From Pseudomonadales bacterium (GTDB taxonomy: Bacteria; Pseudomonadota; Gammaproteobacteria; Pseudomonadales; Azotimanducaceae), in assembly GCA_016779585.1 (NCBI GenBank), contig JADHNI010000005.1:1-64000 (forward strand): a DNA stretch of 64,000 bases. Direction: 5' to 3'. Each line of letters opens with the position of its first letter. The stretch's first letter is position 1. The position numbers and the translations under genes are program-made. The notes under the pieces were generated by a model. That model ran no database searches, was not told where the DNA came from, and was given only the letters and a program-made list of their open reading frames with translations. Positions 53,121 to 62,501 of the stretch are shown here, piece by piece.

Positions 53121-56100
53121 TTAACTGCCAACCACCGGTGGCGCGAACCTCAGGTCCAGAGAGTAGGGTTGTTCAGGCCTGACTTCCTCCGGCGGGATAT
53201 CGAACACACCCTGCCGGTGTCCATGTGGCAGGAAGCGGGCATGTCTCCTGGCTTCCGCTTCATTGGCGTTAACCGGGAATGTATCGTAATTGCGACCACC
53301 CGGGTGTGATACATGGTATGTGCAACCGCCAATTGATTTTCTGTTTGCGATGTCTACCACGTCAAATACCAGGGGCGTATGAGTCTTGATGGTTGGGTGC
53401 AGGGCAGAGAAGGGTTCCCATGCCTTGTAACGAACACCGCCAACGTAGTGACCGCTGACACCGGTTTCCCGGATGGGAATCCGTCGGCCGTTGCAGGTTA
53501 CCAGGTATCGATCAGCAGACATGCCGTGCACGCTGACCTGCAACCTTTCCACTGAAGAATCCACGTACCTGGACGTGCCCTGCCCTGATGATTCTTCACC
53601 CAATACGTGCCAGGGTTCCAGCGCACCGTGCAGGTCGACCTGGATTCCCTGCAGGTTGATGGTGCCGATACGCGGGAAGCGAAACTCCCTGAAGGCTTCG
53701 AACCACTCCAGTTCAAACTTGTAGCCCTCCAAACGCAGGAACTCAATCACGTCGCGCATGTCTTCCCAGATATAGTGTCCCAGCATGAAGCGGTCATGCA
53801 GTTCCGTGCCCCACCGGATCAGCCGGTGGTGATAAGGCTTGTTCCAGAACCGTGTAAACAAGGCGCGGATCAACAGCATCTGGACAAGGCTCATCTGTGG
53901 ATGCGGGGGCATCTCGAAGTTACGGAACTCCAGCAGGCCGAGTCGCCCCGAGGCGGAATCCGGGGAGTACATTTTGTCGATACAGAATTCCGCCCGATGG
54001 GTGTTTCCAGTGAGGTCAGTCAGGAAGTTTCGCAGGATCCGGTCAATCAGCCATGGCTGTTTTGTATCTCCCTCGGGTAACTGGTCAAAGGCAATTTCCA
54101 GCTCATAGAGGTTGTCGTCCCTGGCCTCATCGACACGTGGTGCCTGGCTGGTGGGTCCGATAAAGAGGCCCGAGAAAAGATAGGATAGTGACGGATGGTG
54201 TTGCCAGAAGGTCAGCAGACTGCGCAGCACGTGGGGTCGTCTCAGGAACGGGCTTTCGTCAGGTGTGGCACCGCCGAGCGTGACATGGTTGCCGCCGCCT
54301 GTCCCGGAGTGACGACCATCCAGCATAAATTTTTCGGTACCGAGGCGCGTCTGCCTGGCTTCCTGGTACAGGGTGTTGGTATTGCTGACCAGTTCTTTCC
54401 AGGATGCTGCCGGGTGGATGTTTACTTCTATCACGCCCGGGTCCGGTGTGATCTTCATTAACTCCAGGCGCGAGTCCCTGGGTGGCTCGTAACCTTCGAG
54501 CACGATGGGCAGTTTTGTCCTGGCTGCAGCGGCTTCAATCACGTGCAGCAGTTCAAGGTAGTACTCGATACGAGAGACGGGTGGCATGAAGACGTAGAGC
54601 CTTCCTTCCCGTGCTTCGACACACATCGCCGTGTGTATGATTTCCTTAGGAAGGTCCTTCGCAACTTTTCTCGATGCCCGGGCACGTGTGTTGCCGATTG
54701 GCCCAAGGTCTTCGAATGGGTCAGGTTCCGGATCTACTTCAGGGGGTAGTTGCCAGGGAAGCGAATCCAGTGGAATTCGGTAACCCATCGGTGAATCGCC
54801 GGGTATCAGCAGAAGTTTACCGACCCTGAAAGGCCAGGGCCCGGTCTGCCAGTATTCGGTATTGCCAATGGCAACATGCTTGATTGGCAATGCGTAGCCA
54901 GTGGGTTCGTCCAGACCCTGAGAAAACAGTTTGGCTATTCGTTTTCGTTCCAGCGGTTCACGAAGTTTGTTGTTTTCAGGGGTTACGTTCTTCGGCAGTG
55001 TGCTTTCTTTCCACAGGTAATAGGCAGTGTTTTCAAAAGCCGTGACGATTCTTTTTTCCGGCAGCTCCAGGCTTTGCACGATCTGCTTCATCAGGCGCCG
55101 GGCATCTTTTGCCGTATGGCCATAGTCATGCTGTTCATCGGCCAGCCACTTGTCCTGGTTCCAGACGGCTTTGCCATCGAGTCGCCAGAACAGGGTCAGG
55201 GCCCAGCGCGGCAGGGGTTCACCCGGGTACCATTTGCCCTGGCCAAAATGCAGCATGCCACCGGGTCCAAACTTCGCCCGAAGCCTCTGCAGCAGGTCGC
55301 CTGCCAGCTCGCGTTTTTTATCGCCAAGCGCCGCGTTGTTCCACTCCTGGCCTTCCATGTCGTCGATGGAGACAAAGGTCGGTTCGCCGCCCATGGTCAG
55401 TTTGACCTTTGATTTTTTCAGATCAGCATCAACCTTCCTGCCCAGCGTATCAATTGCCTGCCATTGGGACTCCCCGTAAGGTTTGGTTACGCGGGGGTCC
55501 TCATGAATGCGTTGCACAGTGTTGGAGAATGAGAAGGTTGTCTCGCAGGGATCTGTCGCTCCGCTGATCGCCGCAGCCGTGGCAGGGTCGGGAGTACACG
55601 CTAGCGGAATGTGGCCCTCACCGGCGAACAGGCCTGATGTTGGGTCCAGCCCGACCCAACCGGCACCGGGCAGGAACACTTCTGTCCAGGCATGCAGGTC
55701 TGTGAAATCCGCCTCCGGACCGGAAGGTCCATCCAGGGACGTTTCGTCAGCCTTCAGCTGGACCAGGTAACCAGAGACAAAGCGGGCTGCCAGGCCCAGG
55801 TGCCTCAAAATCTGTACGAGAAGCCAGGCGCTGTCACGGCAGGATCCGCTAAGGCGGGTCAGTGTCTCCTCGCAGGTCTGCACACCCGGTTCCATCCTGA
55901 TTTCGTACTGGATTTCCTGTTGCAGTCTCTGGTTCAGGGCGACAAGGAAACTGACAATCGGCTGTTTCCTGCGGCGGTTTACCTCTTTGAGCCAGCGGGT
56001 CAGTTTTTCTCCGCGCTCGCTGATTTTCAGGTAGGGCGCGAGGTCCTGCTTCAATAGCTTGTCGTAGCGGAAAGGATACTGTTCTGCCTCTTCCTCAAGA

Positions 56101-56381
56101 AAAAAATCGAAAGGGTTGATCACCACCATTTCAGCGATCACTTCCACATGAATAGACAGTCGCGTGGCTTTTTCCGGGAAGACGAAACGGGCAAGGTAGT
56201 TGCCGAACGGGTCCTGTTGCCAGTTGACGAAATGCCCTTCCGGCTCAACCTTCAGTGAGTAGGAGCTGATATTTGTCCTGCTGTGTGGCGCAGGTCTGAG
56301 GCGAACTACATGAGGGGCAAGGGATACTGGCCGGTCAAAAAGATAGTCAGTCTTGTGGTTGATCGCGACATGAATCGCCAT
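53121..56381 (-). CDS. Transglutaminase-like plus DUF2126 protein
   Basis: The 1086-residue protein has an N-terminal transglutaminase-type domain (to about 290) with a Cys-His-Asp triad: C181 in LSGSCRDSAWLL, H230 in DLHAWTEV and D246 in GLDPTSGL. The rest is the long DUF2126 part, which includes a glutamine-synthetase-like run (SGTGGGNHVTLGGA). Families of this type sit with cp-ATP-grasp and alpha-E genes, as here, and are predicted to form or cut amide bonds. It is the last gene of a two-gene reverse unit. Confidence 0.88.
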   Translation of the reverse strand: MAIHVAINHKTDYLFDRPVSLAPHVVRLRPAPHSRTNISSYSLKVEPEGHFVNWQQDPFGNYLARFVFPEKATRLSIHVEVIAEMVVINPFDFFLEEEAEQYPFRYDKLLKQDLAPYLKISERGEKLTRWLKEVNRRRKQPIVSFLVALNQRLQQEIQYEIRMEPGVQTCEETLTRLSGSCRDSAWLLVQILRHLGLAARFVSGYLVQLKADETSLDGPSGPEADFTDLHAWTEVFLPGAGWVGLDPTSGLFAGEGHIPLACTPDPATAAAISGATDPCETTFSFSNTVQRIHEDPRVTKPYGESQWQAIDTLGRKVDADLKKSKVKLTMGGEPTFVSIDDMEGQEWNNAALGDKKRELAGDLLQRLRAKFGPGGMLHFGQGKWYPGEPLPRWALTLFWRLDGKAVWNQDKWLADEQHDYGHTAKDARRLMKQIVQSLELPEKRIVTAFENTAYYLWKESTLPKNVTPENNKLREPLERKRIAKLFSQGLDEPTGYALPIKHVAIGNTEYWQTGPWPFRVGKLLLIPGDSPMGYRIPLDSLPWQLPPEVDPEPDPFEDLGPIGNTRARASRKVAKDLPKEIIHTAMCVEAREGRLYVFMPPVSRIEYYLELLHVIEAAAARTKLPIVLEGYEPPRDSRLELMKITPDPGVIEVNIHPAASWKELVSNTNTLYQEARQTRLGTEKFMLDGRHSGTGGGNHVTLGGATPDESPFLRRPHVLRSLLTFWQHHPSLSYLFSGLFIGPTSQAPRVDEARDDNLYELEIAFDQLPEGDTKQPWLIDRILRNFLTDLTGNTHRAEFCIDKMYSPDSASGRLGLLEFRNFEMPPHPQMSLVQMLLIRALFTRFWNKPYHHRLIRWGTELHDRFMLGHYIWEDMRDVIEFLRLEGYKFELEWFEAFREFRFPRIGTINLQGIQVDLHGALEPWHVLGEESSGQGTSRYVDSSVERLQVSVHGMSADRYLVTCNGRRIPIRETGVSGHYVGGVRYKAWEPFSALHPTIKTHTPLVFDVVDIANRKSIGGCTYHVSHPGGRNYDTFPVNANEAEARRHARFLPHGHRQGVFDIPPEEVRPEQPYSLDLRFAPPVVGS

Positions 56382-56413
56382 GCGGCACAGCTCCTGTTAA
56401 AAACGTTGGAGTT

Positions 56414-57160
56414 CTAACCGGACTCTTCCGTGCGATCCCAGGTTGAACTCCAGGCTACCGGCGGCAATTTCTTGAAAGCATCCTTCAGCAGCTTGTCCCA
56501 GCTTTTCTTCAACTGGCGAAGGTGTTCACTGTCTTCATCGAATCGATAGTAGCGACCCGGTTGCAGGGCACCGGCATCATAGACGGAGAGTTCTATCGGT
56601 GGTCCCACGGACAGATTACTGCGCATGGTGGAATCCATGGAAACCAGTGCGCACATGGCTGCGGTTTCAAGGCTGACGTCAGGTGTCAGAATCCGATCGA
56701 GAATCGGTTTTCCGTACTTGCTCTCACCAATCTGCAGGTAAGTTGTGTCTGAAGAGGTGGAGATGTAATTACCCTGCGGATAGACCATGAAAATCGCTGG
56801 TCGCTGGTCGCGGATCTGCCCACCGATGATAAAAAAGGATTGCACATTGATGTTCGGAGCTGAGGCTTTTTCCTGTTCCTCGCGACTGATTTCGCCGATG
56901 TACTCCGCAACATCGGTCATATGTTCACGCGTCAGGATGCAATCATGCGAGGTCTTCTTGATATCCCTCTTGATCCGGCTGATGACGGACTGAGAGGTCG
57001 CGAGGTTGCCGGAGGTCAGGATTGTGAACTGTCGCTCGCCAGGGATGCCGAAAGCGTACATTTTGCTGTAGGTGCTGACCATGTCGACCCCGGCATTGGT
57101 CCGTGAATCAGAGATGAAGACAAGACCGGTTTCGGCGGCGATGGCGAGGCAATAGGTCAT
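56414..57160 (-). CDS. Proteasome-type (Ntn) peptidase
   Basis: The 248-residue protein starts MTYCLAIAAETGLVFISDSRTNAG. Removal of Met exposes T2, the expected N-terminal nucleophile of Ntn hydrolases. The body matches predicted proteasome-type proteases. Its substrate is unknown; in these clusters it is thought to cut the peptide made or joined by the ATP-grasp protein. It is divergent from the ATP-grasp gene with about 108 bases between, which must hold both promoters. Confidence 0.85.
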   Translation of the reverse strand: MTYCLAIAAETGLVFISDSRTNAGVDMVSTYSKMYAFGIPGERQFTILTSGNLATSQSVISRIKRDIKKTSHDCILTREHMTDVAEYIGEISREEQEKASAPNINVQSFFIIGGQIRDQRPAIFMVYPQGNYISTSSDTTYLQIGESKYGKPILDRILTPDVSLETAAMCALVSMDSTMRSNLSVGPPIELSVYDAGALQPGRYYRFDEDSEHLRQLKKSWDKLLKDAFKKLPPVAWSSTWDRTEESG

Positions 57161-57268
57161 GAAAGGAAAGCCAAAATTTCAGACCTGCATGTTCTTTCCT
57201 TCCTCCGGAGCTGTCAAGGTTGAGTAAGAGGCAGCTATCTGCGCGATTCTCCAGCTATACTTCAGGGC

Positions 57269-58714
57269 ATGAAACTCGACTACAAGAACACCCCTAACTC
57301 CTTTGATGAGCTTTTCACGCCTACAGGACGCGCCAGGCAAGGGCTTTCCGAACTGACTGGTTTCCTTCGAAAAATGAGTACAGGCAACCTGAACCAGCGG
57401 CAGCGAAATGCCGAAATGACCATCCGAACCATGGGTATCACCTTCACGGTGTATTCCCAGGGTGAGAATATTGATCGCGAATGGCCGTTTGACATCATCC
57501 CCCGCACGATCATGAAAAAAGAGTGGGATCGCGTGCAGCAGGGGCTTGTTCAGCGGTTGACTGCCCTGAACCACTTTATCAATGACGTCTACAACGATCA
57601 GAAGATTATCAAGGATAAGGTGGTACCGGGCGACCTGCTGAAGTCATCCGCGAACTTCCGAAAAGAGTGTGTCGGGATTACACCGCAGTTTGGTGTGTGG
57701 GCGCACATCTGTGGGTCTGATCTAATTCGCGACTCGGATGGCACCATGCATGTGCTCGAAGACAACCTGCGGGTGCCTTCAGGTGTTTCCTATATGCTCG
57801 AGAACAGGAATATCTCAAAACGCGTGCTGCCCGAGTTGTTCGAGAGTTACAACATCCAGCCGATGGACAATTATCCCACCCAGCTGTTTGATACGCTTAG
57901 CTCTATATCACCCTATCCAGCCGATTTCCCGGAAGTGGTAGTCCTGACCCCGGGCATCTTTAACTCGGCCTATTTTGAACACTCTTTCCTGGCGCAACGC
58001 ATGGGCGCAGAACTGGTTGAGGGCTCGGACCTGGTTGTCGGTGATGACGATTGCGTTTACATGAAAACCGTGGCCGGGCTTTCCCGGGTTGACGTCATCT
58101 ACAGGCGTATCGACGACATGTTCCTTGACCCTGAGGTGTTCTACAAGGATTCAGCGCTCGGTGTGAACGGGCTGATGCGTGCCTGGAAGAAAGGCAATGT
58201 CGGTCTTGCCAATGCCCCGGGCGCTGGCGTCGCGGACGATAAAGTCGTTTACACCTACGTACCGGACATGATCAGGTATTACCTGGGTGAAGATCCGATA
58301 CTGCCAAATGTTCCTTCCTTTAAGTGCGAAGACAAAAGCCAGAGACAGCATGTCCTGGAAAACCTTGAAAACCTGGTAGTGAAACCGGCCAATGAGTCCG
58401 GTGGTTACGGCATGTACATTGGCCCCAGGGAAAACAGGCGTACCACAGCTGAGATGAAACGTAGAATTAAGGCGAACCCGAGAAACTATATCGCCCAGCC
58501 GATCATTAATCTTTCAACGGTGCCGACGCTGTGTGATAACTCCATTGAACCGCGGCATGTAGACCTTCGGCCATTTATCCTGCAGAGCGATCGATCGTTT
58601 GTCACCGCCGGTGGGCTTACCAGGGTTGCCCTGGTCAAGGGTTCACTCGTCGTCAACTCCTCCCAGGGCGGAGGCAGCAAAGATACCTGGATCATTGAGG
58701 AGAAGGGGTCATGA
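57269..58714 (+). CDS. Circularly permuted ATP-grasp ligase
   Basis: The 481-residue protein has the cp-ATP-grasp signatures: DNLRVPSGVSYMLENR, GVNGLMRAWKKGNVGLANAPGAGVADDK and ESGGYGMYIGPRENR. It would join an amino group to a carboxylate using ATP. Its start at ATG lies in the divergent promoter region. The next gene overlaps by four bases, so both are coupled. Confidence 0.9.
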   Translation: MKLDYKNTPNSFDELFTPTGRARQGLSELTGFLRKMSTGNLNQRQRNAEMTIRTMGITFTVYSQGENIDREWPFDIIPRTIMKKEWDRVQQGLVQRLTALNHFINDVYNDQKIIKDKVVPGDLLKSSANFRKECVGITPQFGVWAHICGSDLIRDSDGTMHVLEDNLRVPSGVSYMLENRNISKRVLPELFESYNIQPMDNYPTQLFDTLSSISPYPADFPEVVVLTPGIFNSAYFEHSFLAQRMGAELVEGSDLVVGDDDCVYMKTVAGLSRVDVIYRRIDDMFLDPEVFYKDSALGVNGLMRAWKKGNVGLANAPGAGVADDKVVYTYVPDMIRYYLGEDPILPNVPSFKCEDKSQRQHVLENLENLVVKPANESGGYGMYIGPRENRRTTAEMKRRIKANPRNYIAQPIINLSTVPTLCDNSIEPRHVDLRPFILQSDRSFVTAGGLTRVALVKGSLVVNSSQGGGSKDTWIIEEKGS

Positions 58715-59670
58715 TGCTCTCTCGTGTTGCTGAGCGCATGTACTGGTTTGGACGTTACATTGAACGTACAGAAAATACAGCTCGTCTGCTCAATGTGAAC
58801 ACCAGCCTGATGCTGGACCTGCCAAAGGTGAAGTTTATCTGGGGCAGTCTCATAGACATTACAGGATCACAGCCGGCTTTTTCTGCAAGATTCCAGGTCG
58901 AAGATGAACGCAATGTCGTCAAGTTCCTGCTTGATGATCCCTCGGGTTCAATCAAGAACAGCGTTGAAATGGCGAGAGAAAACGTCCGTACGACGCGTGA
59001 GGTTATGCCTAATGAAACCTGGGAAAAGGTGAATGCGCTCAAGCTGTTTGTAGACAGTCATATGGCGGATGGTCTCAAGCGAGATGGGCGCCACCAGTTC
59101 CTGAAGGAGGTGCTTCGAGCCTGTCATGAGATTACCGGCTACCTGGCCGGGTCCATGAGTAACAACGAGGCATACAACTTCATCAAAATCGGGCGGAACC
59201 TGGAGCGAGCAGACATGACCACCCGTATCATTGATGTTGGTGTGCTCAACCTGACTAAGGACGATCATCCGGAGATTCAGGAATACGAAAACATCCTGTG
59301 GAACAACGTACTTCGTTCTTCGACTGCTTATCAAATGTATCGCCAGCATGTGAAGGATCGGGTCAACGGCGAGGATGTGTGTGATTTCATGATTAATGAT
59401 GAAGTCTTTCCGCGTTCCGTCGTTCACTGCTTGAAAGAGGTGCAGAGCTGTTTCGAAACCCTGCCTAACCCTGACCAGCCACTCAGATCGCTGGCACATA
59501 CCCAGAGAATGGTGGCAGGAAGCGACGTCATTGTGCTGCTTAATGAGGGCAAACTGCATCAGTATATTGATGAGATCCAGGAAGACCTGGCAGAAATTCA
59601 TGACCAGCTCGTGCAGAGCTGGTTCCTGCACGATGCGGCAGAAGTGACACACGAGACAGCAAAGGCCTGA
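58711..59670 (+). CDS. Alpha-E domain protein
   Basis: The 319-residue all-helical protein begins MMLSRVAERMYWFGRYIERTENTARLLNVNTSLMLDL, the signature of the alpha-E family. It is nearly always beside cp-ATP-grasp and transglutaminase genes and is probably a partner or scaffold. It overlaps the ligase by four bases. Confidence 0.9.
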   Translation: MMLSRVAERMYWFGRYIERTENTARLLNVNTSLMLDLPKVKFIWGSLIDITGSQPAFSARFQVEDERNVVKFLLDDPSGSIKNSVEMARENVRTTREVMPNETWEKVNALKLFVDSHMADGLKRDGRHQFLKEVLRACHEITGYLAGSMSNNEAYNFIKIGRNLERADMTTRIIDVGVLNLTKDDHPEIQEYENILWNNVLRSSTAYQMYRQHVKDRVNGEDVCDFMINDEVFPRSVVHCLKEVQSCFETLPNPDQPLRSLAHTQRMVAGSDVIVLLNEGKLHQYIDEIQEDLAEIHDQLVQSWFLHDAAEVTHETAKA

Positions 59671-59672
59671 AT

Positions 59673-61199
59673 GTGACGACGGATGTTGTCGTTGAACCCA
59701 ATCCCGCGATAGCGGTCAAGAAAGTAGCCGCCCTGGATCTTGGATCCAACAGTTTTCACCTGGTGGTTGCCAGGATCGTTGCACAGGACGTCCAGATCCT
59801 GCATCGCCTCAAGTTTCGGGTGCAGCTCGCAGACGGTCTCGATGAAGACGACAGGCTATCCGACAAAGCGATCGAAAGGGGGCTTGATAACCTCAGGTTG
59901 ATGGCAGAAAGCCTCAATGACTTTCATCCCGACCAGGTGCGAATCGTTGCAACCTATACCTTGAGGAAGGCCAAAAACGCCAACAAGTTCGTAAAGGCAG
60001 CGCGGAAGATCCTGCCTTACCCGATCGAAATCATCTCGGGTCTGGAGGAGGCGCGCCTCATTTATTCCGGGGTCGCGCATACCAACTACCATGAAGGTAA
60101 CCGGCTGACCATCGATATAGGTGGTGGCTCAACTGAACTGGTGATTGGGGAAGGTTTTGAACCTGTGTTGCTGCGTTCCCTGCCATTGGGCTGTGTGACC
60201 CTGAGTCAGCGTTGCTTCAAGGGCGGACGTATCCGCGAGAAAGATTTTTCCAGGGCGATCAGTAGGGCGCGCCAGGAAATCGACACTATCAGCTCGGTCT
60301 ATCTGCGTGAGGGTTGGGAATCCTGCGTGGGATCTTCAGGAACCGTGAAGGCGATTGTTGATTTTGCCCATGCGCTTGGTACTGAAACCAGGGAAAACCA
60401 TGTCATGCTCAATGATCTTAAGCGCCTGACAAGGATCTGTATCGAAGCCGGTCACGTTGACGAACTCAGTTTTCCCGGAATTACACCGGAGCGACAGCAC
60501 GTGTTTCCTGCTGGTCTTGCTATTCTGACAGCGCTGTTCGAAAGCCTTGATATTGAATCCCTGGAGTATTCCCAGGGTGCCCTGCGCGAGGGTGTGCTCT
60601 ATGAAATGGAAGAGCGCATGGAAGAAAAAGACATACGGGAAAGAACAGCCCAGAGTCTCGTGACCCGTTACGTGGTTGATGTAGAACAGGCCCAACGAGT
60701 TCGTGAAACCACGCTGAAGCTTTACCAGGATGTAAAAAAGAAGTGGCAGATCGACGCACCTGAACTCCAGAACCTGTTGACCTGGGCTGCCTTGCTGCAC
60801 GAGGTCGGTCTGCACATTCATTCACGTAATGTGCACAGGCACTCCGAGTACATCCTTCGAAACGTTGAACTCCCGGGTTTTAATATCGAAGAGCAGAAAC
60901 TTCTGGCGACGCTCGCAAGATTCCAGCGAAAAAGAATCCAGAAAGATGAATTCAGGGAATCCCTGATGTACGCACCACCTGAAGTGAGCAGGTTAATTTC
61001 CCTGCTGCGCCTCGGTGTGCTGCTTAACTTCAAGCGGCAGGACGACATCCTGCCGGAGATCACCGCTACGGTTAAGAAGAACCAGATTATGCTCGATTTT
61101 GGTGAAGGCTGGCTTGAAGAGAGACCCGTGTTCGCAGCGAACCTGGAACGTGAAAACCACCAGATTTCAGCGTTGGGTATCACCTTGTCGGTAAGTTAA
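59673..61199 (+). CDS. ppx: Ppx/GppA exopolyphosphatase
   Basis: The 508-residue enzyme starts at a GTG two bases after the alpha-E stop. KKVAALDLGSNSFHLVV and LTIDIGGGSTELVIGEGF are the two ASKHA-fold phosphate loops. The second half holds HD-like helices. It removes phosphate from polyphosphate or the fifth phosphate of pppGpp. Its placement suggests it shares a message with the alpha-E gene and the transporter. Confidence 0.92.
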   Translation: MTTDVVVEPNPAIAVKKVAALDLGSNSFHLVVARIVAQDVQILHRLKFRVQLADGLDEDDRLSDKAIERGLDNLRLMAESLNDFHPDQVRIVATYTLRKAKNANKFVKAARKILPYPIEIISGLEEARLIYSGVAHTNYHEGNRLTIDIGGGSTELVIGEGFEPVLLRSLPLGCVTLSQRCFKGGRIREKDFSRAISRARQEIDTISSVYLREGWESCVGSSGTVKAIVDFAHALGTETRENHVMLNDLKRLTRICIEAGHVDELSFPGITPERQHVFPAGLAILTALFESLDIESLEYSQGALREGVLYEMEERMEEKDIRERTAQSLVTRYVVDVEQAQRVRETTLKLYQDVKKKWQIDAPELQNLLTWAALLHEVGLHIHSRNVHRHSEYILRNVELPGFNIEEQKLLATLARFQRKRIQKDEFRESLMYAPPEVSRLISLLRLGVLLNFKRQDDILPEITATVKKNQIMLDFGEGWLEERPVFAANLERENHQISALGITLSVS

Positions 61200-62408
61200 A
61201 TGGAAACCGTTCATATCCTGATGGCAGGGGTTACGGCCATCATTCTGTTTGTTTTTGGACTCGAACACTTTTCCAGAGAAATTGAGCAGGTATCGGGTGA
61301 GCGTTTTCGAAGACTGCTCGGTCAGGCAACCAGTGTTCCTGTCGTTGGGTTGGCGATTGGCGCTGCTGTTACGGCACTTATCCAGTCCAGCTCCGTGACA
61401 ACTGGTCTGGCAATCATCTTTACGCAACAGGGAATTCTAGGCCTGGAAAATGCCGTGCCGATAATTATGGGTGCCAATATCGGCACTACTGTCACCGCAT
61501 TTGTTGCTGCGTTAAACATGGATCTCGCGGCGAAGAAGACAGCATTCTGCCACTTCCTGTTCAACGTTGGCGGCGTATTGCTTTTCCTGCCTCTGCTTCT
61601 GACCATGGGACACCGACTGGGGGAAATCGAGATAGAACCGGCACTGGCGCTTGCCAATATTCACCTTGTTTTCAATCTGGTTGCCAGCTTTGTATTTCTC
61701 CTGTTGATTGATCCCTTCTCGCGCTTCATTGACAGGATGTTCGGCGAGGGTGAAATGGATTTCAGGAGGATCGATTTGCCCTCTGATCCGGCGAATGAAG
61801 ATTTTGAACAGATCAGGGAGCATCTCAGCCTTGGCGCCGGCAACCTGTATGCGTTCCTGCAGGAGAATTACAGTCTCGTTACGCTGAGTATTGAAACCAA
61901 CTACGGCAACATTGTGGAGACCGCAAGCAAACGCCTTGACTACTTCGCTTTTGTAAAACGGGAGTATATGAACTATTTCGTAAAACTTGCATCAATCGCG
62001 ACTGACCAGGAACAGTCCCGTTCGCTGATGAAGTTGGTTCAGGTCTATGACTATCTTTTCCAGATTCATGATTCCATATCTGACATTTTTGAAACGAAAC
62101 GGGTGATTGATGCGCACTATCTGGAACTGGAGGGTGACGTTTTGATTCTCTGTCGTGAGTTGTCGGGATCAACGCTTGGTTACTTTGAAGATCTTTCGTT
62201 GTACCTGCAGGGGGGTCGCTCTGTAGATGTAAAAGGCGCTTCCGCTGAGGTGCAGCGTCGGTTGAACGAGACTCACGTGAAGCTACTCCGGCTGTTGGCG
62301 AACTCTGACAGGAAAGATGTTGGTGCATTGACAAATGTGGTCACATACTCCCAGCGTCTCAAGGATAAACTGGATAACTACCGACGGCTCGTTGACCCCG
62401 ATCAATGA
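61200..62408 (+). CDS. Half-size Na/Pi cotransporter with PhoU-like tail
   Basis: The 402-residue protein starts at the base after the Ppx stop. The membrane half (to about 185) shows one QSSS transport loop (Q62-S65) and the IMGANIGTTVT segment. Full-length NptA-type carriers have two such repeats; here one repeat is followed by a helical PhoU-like tail (about 205-395). It may act as a dimer. Paired with Ppx, it probably moves or senses phosphate. Confidence 0.85.
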   Translation: METVHILMAGVTAIILFVFGLEHFSREIEQVSGERFRRLLGQATSVPVVGLAIGAAVTALIQSSSVTTGLAIIFTQQGILGLENAVPIIMGANIGTTVTAFVAALNMDLAAKKTAFCHFLFNVGGVLLFLPLLLTMGHRLGEIEIEPALALANIHLVFNLVASFVFLLLIDPFSRFIDRMFGEGEMDFRRIDLPSDPANEDFEQIREHLSLGAGNLYAFLQENYSLVTLSIETNYGNIVETASKRLDYFAFVKREYMNYFVKLASIATDQEQSRSLMKLVQVYDYLFQIHDSISDIFETKRVIDAHYLELEGDVLILCRELSGSTLGYFEDLSLYLQGGRSVDVKGASAEVQRRLNETHVKLLRLLANSDRKDVGALTNVVTYSQRLKDKLDNYRRLVDPDQ

Positions 62409-62501
62409 ATGAAGCGATTTCCCCGCGTTAGGATGTTCTTGAGTTCACCTTGAGAGAGCGTCGGTGAAAAAGCACAGCACAGGTTCCCTGACACCGAACA
62501 G

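Noticed and set aside
53121-56381. Transglutaminase domain as the lasso leader protease for the 1.5-kb precursors
   Set aside because: It belongs to the DUF2126 type fused to a large domain, is 51 kb away, and lies with the ATP-grasp set; lasso proteases are small and sit beside an RRE and cyclase.
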